From: Chitinophaga pinensis
Lineage (GTDB): Bacteria; Bacteroidota; Bacteroidia; Flavobacteriales_D; Crocinitomicaceae
NCBI GenBank assembly: GCA_943324745.2
Contig: CALPMT020000015.1
Coordinates: 1-64,000, forward strand
DNA: 64,000 nucleotides
Direction of reading: 5' to 3'
The notes beneath the pieces were generated by a model. That model worked only from the letters and a program-made list of their open reading frames with translations, was not told the origin of the DNA and ran no database searches. The position numbers and the translations under genes are program-made. Every line of letters starts with the position of its first letter. Within the stretch, counting starts at the first letter, position 1. Below are positions 45,501-54,690 of the stretch, one piece after another.

Positions 45501-46238
45501 ATGAAAAAGATATTATTTTTTACAATTTCGTTAATAGTTTCATTAACATCTTGTAAAAAGAAGTCTTCTACTACAAATCAAGTAACTAGTAATGTTACTA
45601 ATGAAGAAATAAATTTTACGTGTTTGGGAACCGCAATTGGTAAGTTTGGAAATGAAGAGACTGATGTAGAAGGTAATAAGTATAAAACTGTTTTTATTGG
45701 TAAGCAACAATGGTTTGCCGAGAACTTAAAAGTTACTATGTATAATGATAAAACTCCAATCAAGAATATTGTACATATTTCTGATGTGATCAAGGACAGT
45801 ATTTGGAAGAAGAATACTGATCCAGCGTGGAGCTATTTGGATAATGTGCAAACAAATAAATATTTGGGTTTGTTATATAACTTTTATGTTATTGATAATG
45901 GTTTAAAAAAGAATGCATGTCCAGTTGGTTGGAGAGTTCCAAATAATGATGATTGGAATGAGTTGATTAATTTTTTAGGGGGTAAAGAAGTTGCAGGAGA
46001 CAAATTAAAAGAAATAGGCTATAAACATTGGGCTTCAGGGAATTTAGGTGCTAATACTTCTTTATTTACTGCATTTCCAGTTGAAGGTAATGAAGATGGT
46101 GATTGGTGGAGTAATTCCGATGGTGCAAATATTAATTATAAGTCATATTTGTCTTTAGATCATTTAAAATCATTAGCAACTATAGGTCCTGATGCAGATA
46201 AAAATGATGCTCTTCCGATAAGATGCATCAAAAATTAA
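45501..46238 (+). CDS. FISUMP-domain lipoprotein, copy D (diverged)
   Basis: 245 residues, lipobox Cys18 (LTSC). FISUMP (Fibrobacter succinogenes major paralogous) domain from EGNKYKTVFIGKQQWFAENLKV through LLYNFYVIDNG, CPVGWRVPNNDDWNELINFLGG to the C-terminal PIRCIKN. Compared with the copies at 54.7, 58.8 and 61.7 kb it is short in the C-terminal part (GDWWSNSDGANI) and lacks the C-rich variable segment and the shared 3' block. Its last 60 bases overlap a toxin-like frame on the other strand. Role unknown; the family is secreted and expected to fold like a C-type lectin/FGE domain. Confidence 0.75.
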   Translation: MKKILFFTISLIVSLTSCKKKSSTTNQVTSNVTNEEINFTCLGTAIGKFGNEETDVEGNKYKTVFIGKQQWFAENLKVTMYNDKTPIKNIVHISDVIKDSIWKKNTDPAWSYLDNVQTNKYLGLLYNFYVIDNGLKKNACPVGWRVPNNDDWNELINFLGGKEVAGDKLKEIGYKHWASGNLGANTSLFTAFPVEGNEDGDWWSNSDGANINYKSYLSLDHLKSLATIGPDADKNDALPIRCIKN

Positions 46239-46376
46239 GGCTTTCTTTTCTTTTTTAGCAATGAAATAAAATTTATCCCCTAAGCCCTTTTGTTTGTTAT
46301 TGTAATAATCTATCGCTTCTTGTAAGTCATTTTTAACTTTAGGATGTCGGACAATATTAAAATTGCGTTTTTTCAT
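46173..46376 (-). pseudogene. Truncated RelE/ParE-type toxin
   Basis: 67-residue frame. The first about 47 residues (FNIVRHPKVKNDLQEAIDYYNNKQKGLGDKF) match the ParE/RelE N-terminal helices and the first strand; real toxins run to about 95 residues. After about 46235 the frame runs antisense through the end of the FISUMP gene and loses similarity, so the 3' half has been replaced. Start ATG overlaps the antitoxin stop (TAATG). Probably inactive. Confidence 0.65.
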
Positions 46377-46612
46377 TAACCTAATTTGATTTCTTGATCT
46401 AGTGTTGACAAAGGAAGGTATTCACTTTTAGCAGTTTTTCTACGAGATATAATTTCCTCTTTGTGCCATTGTGGTACAACAAAATCTTCTGTTTTTTCAG
46501 ATGATTTAATGACTTCTACTTTTTTTATAAAAGAAATATTATTCAAAAACTCTAAGATAAATGAAAGTTTTTTTGATTTGATTTCTATTTGTAATACGTG
46601 AACGTCTGCCAT
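46376..46612 (-). CDS. Antitoxin-like protein of a ParE module
   Basis: 78 residues. It begins MADVHVLQIEIKSKKLSFILEFLNN and ends with WHKEEIISRRKTAKSEYLPLS, an amphipathic tail typical of small Bacteroidota antitoxins encoded upstream of ParE-type toxins. Its stop overlaps the toxin start by one base. A TATATTTG -7 box lies on the minus strand at 46653-46660. With the toxin truncated, the gene may be a relic. Confidence 0.6.
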   Translation of the reverse strand: MADVHVLQIEIKSKKLSFILEFLNNISFIKKVEVIKSSEKTEDFVVPQWHKEEIISRRKTAKSEYLPLSTLDQEIKLG

Positions 46613-46741
46613 GATTAATGAATTAAATAACGTAAGATTATCTTGCTATATACAAATATATGCAATTAATGAAAGAAAATAAAATGTATATTTTCAGCAT
46701 AGTTACTAATACGGAAGTAGCAATATTAGTAAGAATAATGT

Positions 46742-47995
46742 TTACGTCTTCCTTTTCTTTTTCTTAGCTGCTGGGAACAGGATGTTGTTTAGAATCAAAC
46801 GATATCCTGGTGAATTTGGGTGTAAATTCAAATCGGTCGGTGGATCTTGCACCATGTGGCGGTAATCTTCCGGGTCGTGACCACCGTAGAACGTCCATGT
46901 TCCTTGTCCTAATTCGCCATGTACATATTTTGCTGTTCCAAGTGCTTTGTTTTCTCCTAATATTAAGACATTAGACTTGATGAATTCTTTTTTGAAGTCT
47001 GTTGTTTGTCCCATAAAATCATCGATGATGTCTGTATGGCATTGTGTTAACATGGTAGGAATTACATCCCATTTAGCCGAAAATTCAAAGAGAGAGAATT
47101 TGTCCATAGCTTCTGATTTGTGCAAGTCGGTGCCGTCGATGTTAGAATATTCATACACTAATGGGTTGCGTTCTAAAATGAATTTATCGAACGCAAAGGT
47201 GTTTGTGTAATCGAGTTTTTGTTGGCAATTTGGATCAGATGGATCTCCATCAAACATACTTTCACAAATATCTGTTTTGTGTGCTGCTAGTCCAATATCG
47301 AAACTATCTGTACCACTACACATGGTGAACAGGAATCCTCCACCCAATACAAAGTTTTTAAGGTTGTTTGCAACTGCTAATTTCAATTGAGAGACCTTGT
47401 TGAATCCTAACATTTTCGCATCACTTTCTGCTTCTGCAACTTGCGCGTGATACCAAGGAGCATTTCTAAAATTATTGTAGAATTTACCATATTGACCTGT
47501 GAAATCTTCATGGTGTAAGTGGAGCCAATCGTATTTTGGGAGCACCCCCATTACAATGGCTGAGTCATAAATTTTTTCATAGGGAATTTCTGCGTATTCC
47601 AATACCAATGTAACTGCATCATCCCAAGGTTGTTTTCCTTTAGGAGTATAAACCGCAATTTTAGGAGCTTTTTCTAGTTGGATAATTTCTTGATTGACAT
47701 CTGGATTGGAGATTTCATTGCGAATAGCGTTTGCTTTTCCATCCGTAATCACTTCATATTTTATACCTCTAATGGTCAATTCTTCTTCAATTTTCACATC
47801 GTGCGGACACAAAAAAGAACCTCCTCTGTAATTAAGTAACCACTCGAGCGTTAATCCATTATTCAACATCCAATAAGCGATTCCGTAGGCTTTCAAGTGA
47901 TTAGATTGCCCATTGTCCATAGGAATTAACACACTTGTTGCATTTAGTCGCAAACTAAACGAAATAACTAATAGAAGTAATAGTATTTTTTTCAT
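46742..47995 (-). CDS. Conserved secreted protein of unknown function
   Basis: 417 residues with a signal peptide (to about LNATS). LIPMDNGQSNHLKAYGIAYWMLNNGL and LLNYRGGSFLCPHD near the N-terminus, and a GATase-like turn GGGFLFTMCSGTDSFDIGLAAH near residue 215, are the recognisable conserved stretches. I recall homologues in flavobacteria carrying the label asparagine synthetase B, but I see no asparagine synthetase domain here. Ends in a basic tail (AAKKKKRK). Adjacent to and downstream of dnaB, 3 bp apart on the same strand, so probably co-transcribed. Confidence 0.65.
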   Translation of the reverse strand: MKKILLLLLVISFSLRLNATSVLIPMDNGQSNHLKAYGIAYWMLNNGLTLEWLLNYRGGSFLCPHDVKIEEELTIRGIKYEVITDGKANAIRNEISNPDVNQEIIQLEKAPKIAVYTPKGKQPWDDAVTLVLEYAEIPYEKIYDSAIVMGVLPKYDWLHLHHEDFTGQYGKFYNNFRNAPWYHAQVAEAESDAKMLGFNKVSQLKLAVANNLKNFVLGGGFLFTMCSGTDSFDIGLAAHKTDICESMFDGDPSDPNCQQKLDYTNTFAFDKFILERNPLVYEYSNIDGTDLHKSEAMDKFSLFEFSAKWDVIPTMLTQCHTDIIDDFMGQTTDFKKEFIKSNVLILGENKALGTAKYVHGELGQGTWTFYGGHDPEDYRHMVQDPPTDLNLHPNSPGYRLILNNILFPAAKKKKRKT

Positions 47996-47998
47996 GCG

Positions 47999-49573
47999 TT
48001 AGAAAGGATCGTCAAGACTATCAGTGTTGAAATCAAAATTTTCCTCTGCTTCATTCATTTTACTTTGAACTGTGTAACTATTTCCAGCAGGCGCATTGTC
48101 AAATCCAGAATTTACTCCTAAGGCACCCATTGTTTTACCAATAGGTTGGTAGTCATCATCAAAAGAATCAAAATTATCGAATCGTGCATATTCTCCAATA
48201 AAGCGTAGACGAACAGAGTCGGTAGCACCATTTCTGTGTTTTGCAACAATGATTTCACCTACACCAAGGTTGGATTCGCCTTCTTCGTTTTGAAGGATTT
48301 GGTAATATTCTGGACGATACAAGAAAGACACGATATCGGCATCTTGCTCAATTGCTCCAGATTCACGTAAGTCGGACAGAATTGGTTTTTTATCGCCACC
48401 ACGTGTTTCCACAGAACGACTTAATTGAGAAAGTGCGATTACAGGAATATTTAATTCTTTTGCAATTTCTTTAATCGAACGTGAGATGGTAGAAATTTCT
48501 TGTTCACGGTTACCAGAACCTTTACCACCACCCGCAGTCATTAATTGAAGGTAATCGATAATTACAATTTGTATGTCGTATTGGCTTTTTAGACGTCGGC
48601 ATTTTGCGCGTAAATCGAATACCGAAATACCTGCAGTGTCGTCAATATAAATTGGAGCCGTTGCTAATTTTGCAATCCGTGTATGCAGTTGTTGAAATTC
48701 GTGTTCTGCTAAATCTCCTTTTCTTAGTTTTTCAGCGCTGATTCTAGATTCAGAAGCGATCAAACGTTTCACTAATTGCACAGAGGACATCTCTAATGAG
48801 AATATTGCTACACCCATACCATAATCTACGGCCGTATTTCTTGCCATAGATAGTACGAAAGCGGTTTTACCCATTGCTGGTCGTGCTGCGATAACAATCA
48901 TGTCTGAACGTTGCCATCCCGAAGTAAGTTTGTCTAATTCTCGGAAACCAGTAGGTACACCAGATATACCATCCGTATTTTTAGCTGCTTTTTCAATTTC
49001 TAAAATTGCTTCACGTACGACGTTTTGCATCACGTCAACGTTCTTTTTCATGTTGTTTTCAGCAATTTTGAAAAGATCGCCTTCGGCTTTATTTAATAAA
49101 TCAAAAACGTCAGTCGTTTCATCGAATGCATCACGAAGTACTTCATTACACATACGAATGATTTCGCGTTGAATAAATTTTTGAGAAATAATACGTGCGT
49201 GGTATTCTGCGTGTGCTGCGGAAGCAATACGATGAGTTAATTGCGATACATATAATGCTCCACCTGCCATTTCTAATTCACCTTCTTTACGAAGTTGTGT
49301 TGTAACGGTTAGTAGATCGATCGGATTTGTACTTGCAAAAAGTTCACGAATGGCTTTGTATATCACCACGTGTTTTGGATCATAAAAACTATTTGGTGTC
49401 AGGACATCAATTGTGTCGTTCACCGCATTTTTGTCTAACATCATCGCTCCCAAAACAGCCTGTTCTAAGTCAACAGCTTGTGGTGGTCGCTTACCGAAAG
49501 CATCAGGGAAATCAGCGTTTGCAGGTTTCGTTCTGGTTAACGGTTTTTTGATTTTATCCGAATTATTTTCCAT
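47999..49573 (-). CDS. dnaB: Replicative DNA helicase DnaB
   Basis: 524 residues. Unwinds DNA at the replication fork. N-terminal domain with DLEQAVLGAMMLDKNAVN, then the RecA-like helicase domain: Walker A ARPAMGKTAF, Walker B VIIDYLQLM, arginine-finger region SRSVETRGGDKKPILSDLRESGAIEQDAD. The last about 60 residues are an acidic, disordered tail. A near-perfect promoter lies 6 bp before the ATG. Confidence 0.95.
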   Translation of the reverse strand: MENNSDKIKKPLTRTKPANADFPDAFGKRPPQAVDLEQAVLGAMMLDKNAVNDTIDVLTPNSFYDPKHVVIYKAIRELFASTNPIDLLTVTTQLRKEGELEMAGGALYVSQLTHRIASAAHAEYHARIISQKFIQREIIRMCNEVLRDAFDETTDVFDLLNKAEGDLFKIAENNMKKNVDVMQNVVREAILEIEKAAKNTDGISGVPTGFRELDKLTSGWQRSDMIVIAARPAMGKTAFVLSMARNTAVDYGMGVAIFSLEMSSVQLVKRLIASESRISAEKLRKGDLAEHEFQQLHTRIAKLATAPIYIDDTAGISVFDLRAKCRRLKSQYDIQIVIIDYLQLMTAGGGKGSGNREQEISTISRSIKEIAKELNIPVIALSQLSRSVETRGGDKKPILSDLRESGAIEQDADIVSFLYRPEYYQILQNEEGESNLGVGEIIVAKHRNGATDSVRLRFIGEYARFDNFDSFDDDYQPIGKTMGALGVNSGFDNAPAGNSYTVQSKMNEAEENFDFNTDSLDDPF

Positions 49574-49578
49574 AGAAA

Positions 49579-49609
49579 CAAATGTACGGAAAGGGAAGTG
49601 AGATACAAA
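49579..49609 (-). promoter_or_regulatory. Bacteroidota promoter of dnaB
   Basis: On the minus strand: TTTG at 49606-49609, a spacer of exactly 19 bp, then TACATTTG at 49579-49586, both boxes matching the TTTG-N19-TAnnTTTG consensus. The leader is only a few bases. Confidence 0.75.
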
Positions 49610-49711
49610 ATTTTGTTGATAAATGAAGTGACAGATTATTAATTTAACAGATTGTAAAAAGTAGAAAATTCAACTTATTTTTATCCTTATCTTTGTTTTA
49701 AAATAATTTTT

Positions 49712-50494
49712 ATGAAGATTTTTTCTGTCCTTATAGTAGGTTTAACTGTTTTTTATTTGAGTTCGTGTACAGAACAAAAAGTAAAGGAGAAGTTGACCGA
49801 TGAATTTTTCAAAAAGAAAGTAAAAGAAGCGGTATTACCTTTTGATCAACAAGTAGTTCGTGAGGTGGAAGGTCGTTTGTCGATTCCGCGCACGGAAAAA
49901 TACTCTTATGAAGTTCATAAAGCATTTTTAAATTCTGACAACGAAGAAGATGCGATCATCACAGTCAATCGTTATAATTTTGCGTTAGAAGAGGCTAGTA
50001 GATCTGTGAATCCTGCTAAAAATGCAGAGATGGGGTACATTGGGAATTATAATTTCTTTATTTATTACGATGGAAAATTAAAAAAATTCTCCAACCCAAT
50101 TAAGGTACCTTCAAGTCCTAAAGCACCGTTGAAAGTGATTTTTGAAAATATCCAATCAGAAGTATACAAAGACATAACGATTGAATACCGTATTCGTAAT
50201 TCTGCATTTCGAAGTTATTACTTAATCGCAAATGGAAGTATGCAAATTATGTTTCAATGGAAGTTGTTTGATAATGTAGGAACAGCCTATCCAGAAGCGA
50301 ATTTTATTACCTACGACAAAGGTTCAATGAGTTTGTTTAAAGACATTTTGATTTATTCAGGAAAAATTAAGAATTATTCACCAATCGTACCAGATGTGTA
50401 TTCGTACAATCCAGTAATTGAAAAAGCTGGAGGGTTATTGTACCGCTTTTTTTACGACCCTAGTACAATGAAGTACATGACGAGGAAGAATTGA
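49712..50494 (+). CDS. Uncharacterised lipoprotein
   Basis: 260 residues, lipobox Cys19 (LSSC). A helical stretch follows (KVKEKLTDEFFKKKVKEAV), then a beta-rich remainder with YSYEVHKAFLNSDNEEDAIITVNRYNF, which looks like a conserved periplasmic domain. No family recognised. A -7 box TATCTTTG lies at 49688-49695, 17 bp before the ATG, without a clear -33 box. Divergent from dnaB. Confidence 0.7.
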   Translation: MKIFSVLIVGLTVFYLSSCTEQKVKEKLTDEFFKKKVKEAVLPFDQQVVREVEGRLSIPRTEKYSYEVHKAFLNSDNEEDAIITVNRYNFALEEASRSVNPAKNAEMGYIGNYNFFIYYDGKLKKFSNPIKVPSSPKAPLKVIFENIQSEVYKDITIEYRIRNSAFRSYYLIANGSMQIMFQWKLFDNVGTAYPEANFITYDKGSMSLFKDILIYSGKIKNYSPIVPDVYSYNPVIEKAGGLLYRFFYDPSTMKYMTRKN

Positions 50495-50689
50495 GTGACG
50501 AAAGTGACGAGAGACGAAGTGACGAAAACCATTAAGAAATTTATAAATTGAGTTGGAGGAAGTGAGTAGATTGGATTAAGATGCATTTAGTTTTACTCAG
50601 TATCTTAATTCTCTCAACCTTGGCAAAGCCGACTTTAACTTAATCTTTACCTTCTTAATTTCTTAATGGTGAAAAAAAATACTTAAATT

Positions 50690-52087
50690 ATGGAATACAA
50701 CAAAATTACAACAGAAGATATCGCGTTTTTCACTTCCATCGTAGGAGAAAGATGTACAACAAAAGCGGATTTGCTAGCCGAATATGGACACGATCAGACC
50801 GAAGATTTGGTGTTTTTACCAGAGGTGTTGGTACGACCTGAAACAACGGAAGAAGTAGCGAAAATTGTTGCGTATTGTCATGAACATTCAATTCCTGTGA
50901 CGCCTTCTGGAGCGCGTACAGGCTTGAGTGGTGGTGCGTTACCAATAAAAGGGGGAGTAGCGCTATCCATGGAACGTTTCAATAAAATACTAGAAATTGA
51001 CGAAAAAAATCACCAAGTAACGGTTGAACCAGGTGTGATCACACAAGTCTTGCAAGATGCTGTGCGTGAAGTTGGTTTGTTTTATCCTCCCGATCCTGCG
51101 AGTAAAGGAAGTTGCTTTATTGGTGGGAATGTGTCTGAAAATTCAGGAGGACCAAAAGCCGTGAAATACGGGGTAACGAAAGATTACGTGTTGAATTTAG
51201 AGCTGGTGCTTCCGACAGGAGATATCATTTGGACAGGTGCGAATGTATTGAAAAATGCAACGGGGTATAACCTAACACAGTTGTTGGTTGGTAGCGAAGG
51301 GACGTTAGGAGTAATCACGAAAATTGTGTTGCGTTTGATTCCTCATCCAACAGAAGATTTGTTGATGCTGGTACCTTTTTACGATGCGGAAAAAGCGTGT
51401 GAAGCAGTCGCAGCAATTTTTAGAGCGGGAATCACGCCAAGTGGATTGGAATTTATGGAGCGTGATGCGCTTTTATTGACGATGCAATACGAAAAGGAGT
51501 CGGTAGTCGAAGTAAAAGACAATCACGCAGCACATTTATTGATTGAAGTCGATGGTTTCGACTTGGATGCATTGATGGTTTCCTGTGAGGAAATTACAAA
51601 GGTGTTAGAGAACTTTGAAACGGATGAAATACTCTTTGCGGAGAGTCAGGCACAAAAAGACCAGTTGTGGAAACTACGCAGAAAGGCAGGAGAAGCAGTA
51701 AAGTCGCACTCGATTTATAAAGAGGAAGATACGGTTGTTCCGCGTTATGAATTACCGAAATTATTATCGGCGGTAAAACGCATTGGAAATCACTATGGAT
51801 TCAAATCGGTGTGTTATGGTCACGCGGGAGACGGTAATTTGCATGTGAACATTATCAAAGGAGATTTATCTGATGATTTCTGGGACAATGAACTTTCCAA
51901 AGCGATTTCGGAATTGTTCATCGAAGTCCTTGCGTTGGGTGGAACTATCTCCGGAGAACACGGAATTGGTTTAGTACAAAAACAATACATGCCATTAGCG
52001 TTTTCAGAGGTACAGTTAAATTTAATGCGCTCTATCAAAACGGTATTTGACCCGAAAGGAATTTTGAATCCTGGGAAGATATTTTAA
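50690..52087 (+). CDS. FAD-linked oxidoreductase (GlcD/D-lactate dehydrogenase type)
   Basis: 465 residues. PCMH-type FAD-binding domain with VTPSGARTGLSGGALPI, PPDPASKGSCFIGGNVSENSGG and LVGSEGTLGVITKIVLRLIP, then the FAD-oxidase C-terminal domain with VCYGHAGDGNLHVNI and GGTISGEHGIGLVQKQYM. Members oxidise D-lactate, glycolate or D-2-hydroxyglutarate; which is used here cannot be told. The usual glcE/glcF partners are absent. 195 bp upstream carry short GTGACGA repeats but no gene. Confidence 0.88.
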   Translation: MEYNKITTEDIAFFTSIVGERCTTKADLLAEYGHDQTEDLVFLPEVLVRPETTEEVAKIVAYCHEHSIPVTPSGARTGLSGGALPIKGGVALSMERFNKILEIDEKNHQVTVEPGVITQVLQDAVREVGLFYPPDPASKGSCFIGGNVSENSGGPKAVKYGVTKDYVLNLELVLPTGDIIWTGANVLKNATGYNLTQLLVGSEGTLGVITKIVLRLIPHPTEDLLMLVPFYDAEKACEAVAAIFRAGITPSGLEFMERDALLLTMQYEKESVVEVKDNHAAHLLIEVDGFDLDALMVSCEEITKVLENFETDEILFAESQAQKDQLWKLRRKAGEAVKSHSIYKEEDTVVPRYELPKLLSAVKRIGNHYGFKSVCYGHAGDGNLHVNIIKGDLSDDFWDNELSKAISELFIEVLALGGTISGEHGIGLVQKQYMPLAFSEVQLNLMRSIKTVFDPKGILNPGKIF

Positions 52088-52090
52088 ATT

Positions 52091-52112
52091 TGTCCTTCGG
52101 CAAGCTCAGGAT
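52091..52112. repeat. CTGAGC/TCGAAGG-type intergenic palindrome
   Basis: TGTCCTTCGGCAAGCTCAGGAT, an imperfect hairpin (TCCT...AGGA) directly after the FAD oxidoreductase stop. Same family as 33245-33268. Confidence 0.5.
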
Positions 52113-52180
52113 ACTTTTTATAGGATTGTTCAGTTTTATGAAATGTATTAAATGATTTTTCTAGACGTCACTCCTCTCTT

Positions 52181-53299
52181 CTAACTCCGTCTCTCTTCTC
52201 TTCCATCTGCATGTAGTGCAAATCTTCCTTTTTCTCGGTCGTGTACCTGATCCAAGCGTTTCCAAGGCCAGCCGCCAAATTGTGTTTCGTGGTAATCGTT
52301 GAATGCTTGTTGAATTTCTTCCTTGGTGTTCATCACGAAAGGTCCGTATTGAATAACTGGTTCGTTGATTGGTCGACCTTGCAAAACAAGGATGCTCGCT
52401 TCGAGATTTCCTGCGAGTAATGTGAGTTCTACAGTTGCGTCTACTTCAATTGCGTTGTAACGATTCACGAGTGTTTCTGCTACGGTCAGGGTATCTCCTT
52501 CGTAAAAATAAAGTGTACGATTGATACCTTGCGATGCTTTAGGAAGTGTCCATGTACCACCTGCTTCGATTTTGATATTCCATACAGCCACTTCGTTCGC
52601 TGGATCTGCTGCCCAGGAATTTGGTGGTGGAGTGGATGCTTTCGTTGTACCGGTAGAACCAGCTATAATCTCAACGAATGTCGATTTAGAGTTGTTATCG
52701 ATATGTTTTAGGGTAGGAATGGTGTCGCTCCATAACATTTTGAAGTGAGGTTCTACCATTTTATTCTTTTTAGGAAGGTTCAACCAGATTTGAAACAATT
52801 CCATCGTGTTTTCCTTGTCTTTATGAAGCAAGGGGAACATTTCTGAATGTTGTACGCCTTTGCCTGCGGTCATCCATTGTACATCACCATCACCGTAGCG
52901 ACCAGCAGCGCCCATCGAATCAGCATGATCCACCAAGCCTTTGCGCACTACCGTAATGGTTTCAAATCCGCGGTGCGGGTGACCCGGAAATCCTGGAACA
53001 GTCTGACCATGATACATTCGGAAGCCATCTTTGATAATAAAATCACTTCCCATGTGTCGTCCTTCCATGGAAGTGGTTGGTCCCATTTGGTCGTTTCCCT
53101 TCGGAAAGAAATCCTCGTGGTGTACACAAAATAAAAACGGATCGGCAGTTTCCCATTGGAAACCTAGGGCTTTAATTGATTTTATTGGATTCATGGGAGG
53201 AATAGTTTCTGTTTGTTTATTTTGACTAAATGAAACGGTTGGGAGCCCTAACGCGGCAAACCCTAATCCAAGACGAGAAAGAAAATTACGACGCAACAT
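52181..53299 (-). CDS. Exported pirin-family protein
   Basis: 372 residues. Pirin N-terminal cupin: FGHPHRGFETITVVRKGLVDHADSMG-like stretch here reads GHPHRGFETITVV and DHADSMGAAGR, with metal His/Glu in GVQHSEMFP; C-terminal cupin follows. The start has the twin-arginine-like RRNFLSRLGLGFAALG, so export by Tat as a folded metalloprotein is likely. Pirins include quercetin dioxygenases and unknown regulators. The gene is the last one before the mosaic region; its start lies 57 bp from the break in the Fic remnant. Confidence 0.85.
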   Translation of the reverse strand: MLRRNFLSRLGLGFAALGLPTVSFSQNKQTETIPPMNPIKSIKALGFQWETADPFLFCVHHEDFFPKGNDQMGPTTSMEGRHMGSDFIIKDGFRMYHGQTVPGFPGHPHRGFETITVVRKGLVDHADSMGAAGRYGDGDVQWMTAGKGVQHSEMFPLLHKDKENTMELFQIWLNLPKKNKMVEPHFKMLWSDTIPTLKHIDNNSKSTFVEIIAGSTGTTKASTPPPNSWAADPANEVAVWNIKIEAGGTWTLPKASQGINRTLYFYEGDTLTVAETLVNRYNAIEVDATVELTLLAGNLEASILVLQGRPINEPVIQYGPFVMNTKEEIQQAFNDYHETQFGGWPWKRLDQVHDREKGRFALHADGREERRS

Positions 53300-53356
53300 A
53301 GGGATTATGAGTTATAGATTTTAATTTAGAATGAAATTAGTGATTAATTGTAATAA

Positions 53357-53929
53357 CTTCAAATCATAGCGCATTTTTGGTTTGTTACGATACATCCATT
53401 TGATGATGGAAATGGTAGGATAGGACGCGCTATATTGGATATGTATTTAGCAAAAAGTGATAATAGTCGACTTAGATTTTATAGTTTATCCAATCAAATT
53501 TTCAAAGAACATAAAAAATACAATGAAATCATCGAATTTTCTCAAAAAGGAAATGGAGATATTACTTTTTATTTAGATTGGTTTTTAGGCTGTTTTGAAA
53601 GAGCGTTATTAGCTACAGAGCAAAATTTAGAAGTTATTCTTGATAAAGCACATTTTTGGGATAAGCACAAATTAAAACAAACAAACGAACGACAACGATT
53701 TGTAATTAATTATTTATATGATAATTACACGAATGAAATTGGGTACATGAGGACATCTGTTTATGCTAAATTAACGAAGTGTTCTACGGATACGGCATTA
53801 AGAGATTTACAAGACTTAGTTTCTAAAGAAATGCTTGTTTCTGAAAATTCAGGTAAAAAAACCAATTATTTAGTAATTAGTCCAAAAGGGTTAAGAATAC
53901 CTAAGTTAGGAGACTCACAAAATAAATGA
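53357..53929 (+). pseudogene. 5'-truncated Fic protein gene
   Basis: The frame is open from 53357 but has no ATG before 53441. It begins at residues equivalent to IAHFWFVTIHPF, with the intact Fic motif HPFDDGNGRIGR at 53393-53428, then LDMYLAKSD, the helical end of the Fic fold, and a winged-helix-like C-terminus (STDTALRDLQDLVSKEML). The N-terminal 180 or so residues of such proteins (DUF4172 region and first Fic helices) are absent; an in-frame stop at 53354-53356 precedes it. Without the flap and first helices an AMP-transferase would not fold, so I call it a remnant. The upstream edge coincides with the start of the mosaic region. Confidence 0.75.
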
Positions 53930-53972
53930 TGGTTTGAAGTAAATAAAAGCTTTGGTCATGCTCTATTATTTC

Positions 53973-54575
53973 TTACTTTTTAAATTGCCGAAACGTCAAA
54001 TTAACGCGGGGTTCTTTCGTTTTCGGTTCTTTTTTAAGCTGATGCATCCAATGTTTTTGGGAATACATATCCATTATCACTAAAGAGCCGTTTTCTAATT
54101 TTACATCTATTTTTTCACCCGATTGTTTGTGTTTGAGTTGAAAGGTACGTGTTGCACCAAAACTAAGGGAAGCAATGATACCTTCTGCATCTAATTCTGG
54201 TTCGTTATCACTGTGCCATGCCATCCCAATTTCTCCCGAATCATAAAGGTTCAACAAACAGCCATTGAATTGTGTGTTTAATTCCTTTTCCAATTTCTGT
54301 TTGAGTTCCAATACCACGTGCGACCAAGGACGTGCCATTTTCTGTTGTTTTGAATAGGTGTAAGCGATCTGTTCGTCTCCTTCAAAAGCGACTTGACGTT
54401 TGGTAATGATCTTTTTACCGTACAAAGTGAGTTCATCGTGTTTCCAAGCTACTTCGTTTAGTAATTGATGGAGGAAAGATGAATGGGTTTCCTTGATGAA
54501 ATTTGCGAAGTAGCAGGTGTATCCGTCGTAAGGGAGGAGGGTAGGGGTAGTTAGGGAAATAGATTTTTTAACCAT
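53973..54575 (-). CDS. alkB: AlkB-like 2OG-Fe(II) dioxygenase, copy 1
   Basis: 200 residues. Oxidative demethylase of N1-methyladenine/N3-methylcytosine in DNA or RNA. Fe ligands His and Asp in MAWHSDNEPEL and the distal His in KHWMHQLKK; 2OG-binding Arg pair in RVNLTFRQF. The order and length fit the short ALKBH2/3-like bacterial group. A close paralogue lies at 56567 and a deleted third copy at 58590. Copies 1 and 2 agree over nearly all of the protein from the HSSFLHQLLNEVAWKHDEL region onward. Likely useful as alkylation repair. Confidence 0.9.
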   Translation of the reverse strand: MVKKSISLTTPTLLPYDGYTCYFANFIKETHSSFLHQLLNEVAWKHDELTLYGKKIITKRQVAFEGDEQIAYTYSKQQKMARPWSHVVLELKQKLEKELNTQFNGCLLNLYDSGEIGMAWHSDNEPELDAEGIIASLSFGATRTFQLKHKQSGEKIDVKLENGSLVIMDMYSQKHWMHQLKKEPKTKEPRVNLTFRQFKK

Positions 54576-54690
54576 ATTTTGAATTACTAAATTAGAATTA
54601 AAAACAGAAGATAATTCAAAAAATATTCTTTACTAACTTGTAAATAAACATAAAGTATTAATTTAACAGCTTAATAATAAAAATAATTTG

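Noticed and set aside
53435-53929. Intact 164-residue winged-helix protein starting at TTG
   Set aside because: The same frame continues upstream through a complete Fic motif, so this is the tail of a truncated Fic gene.
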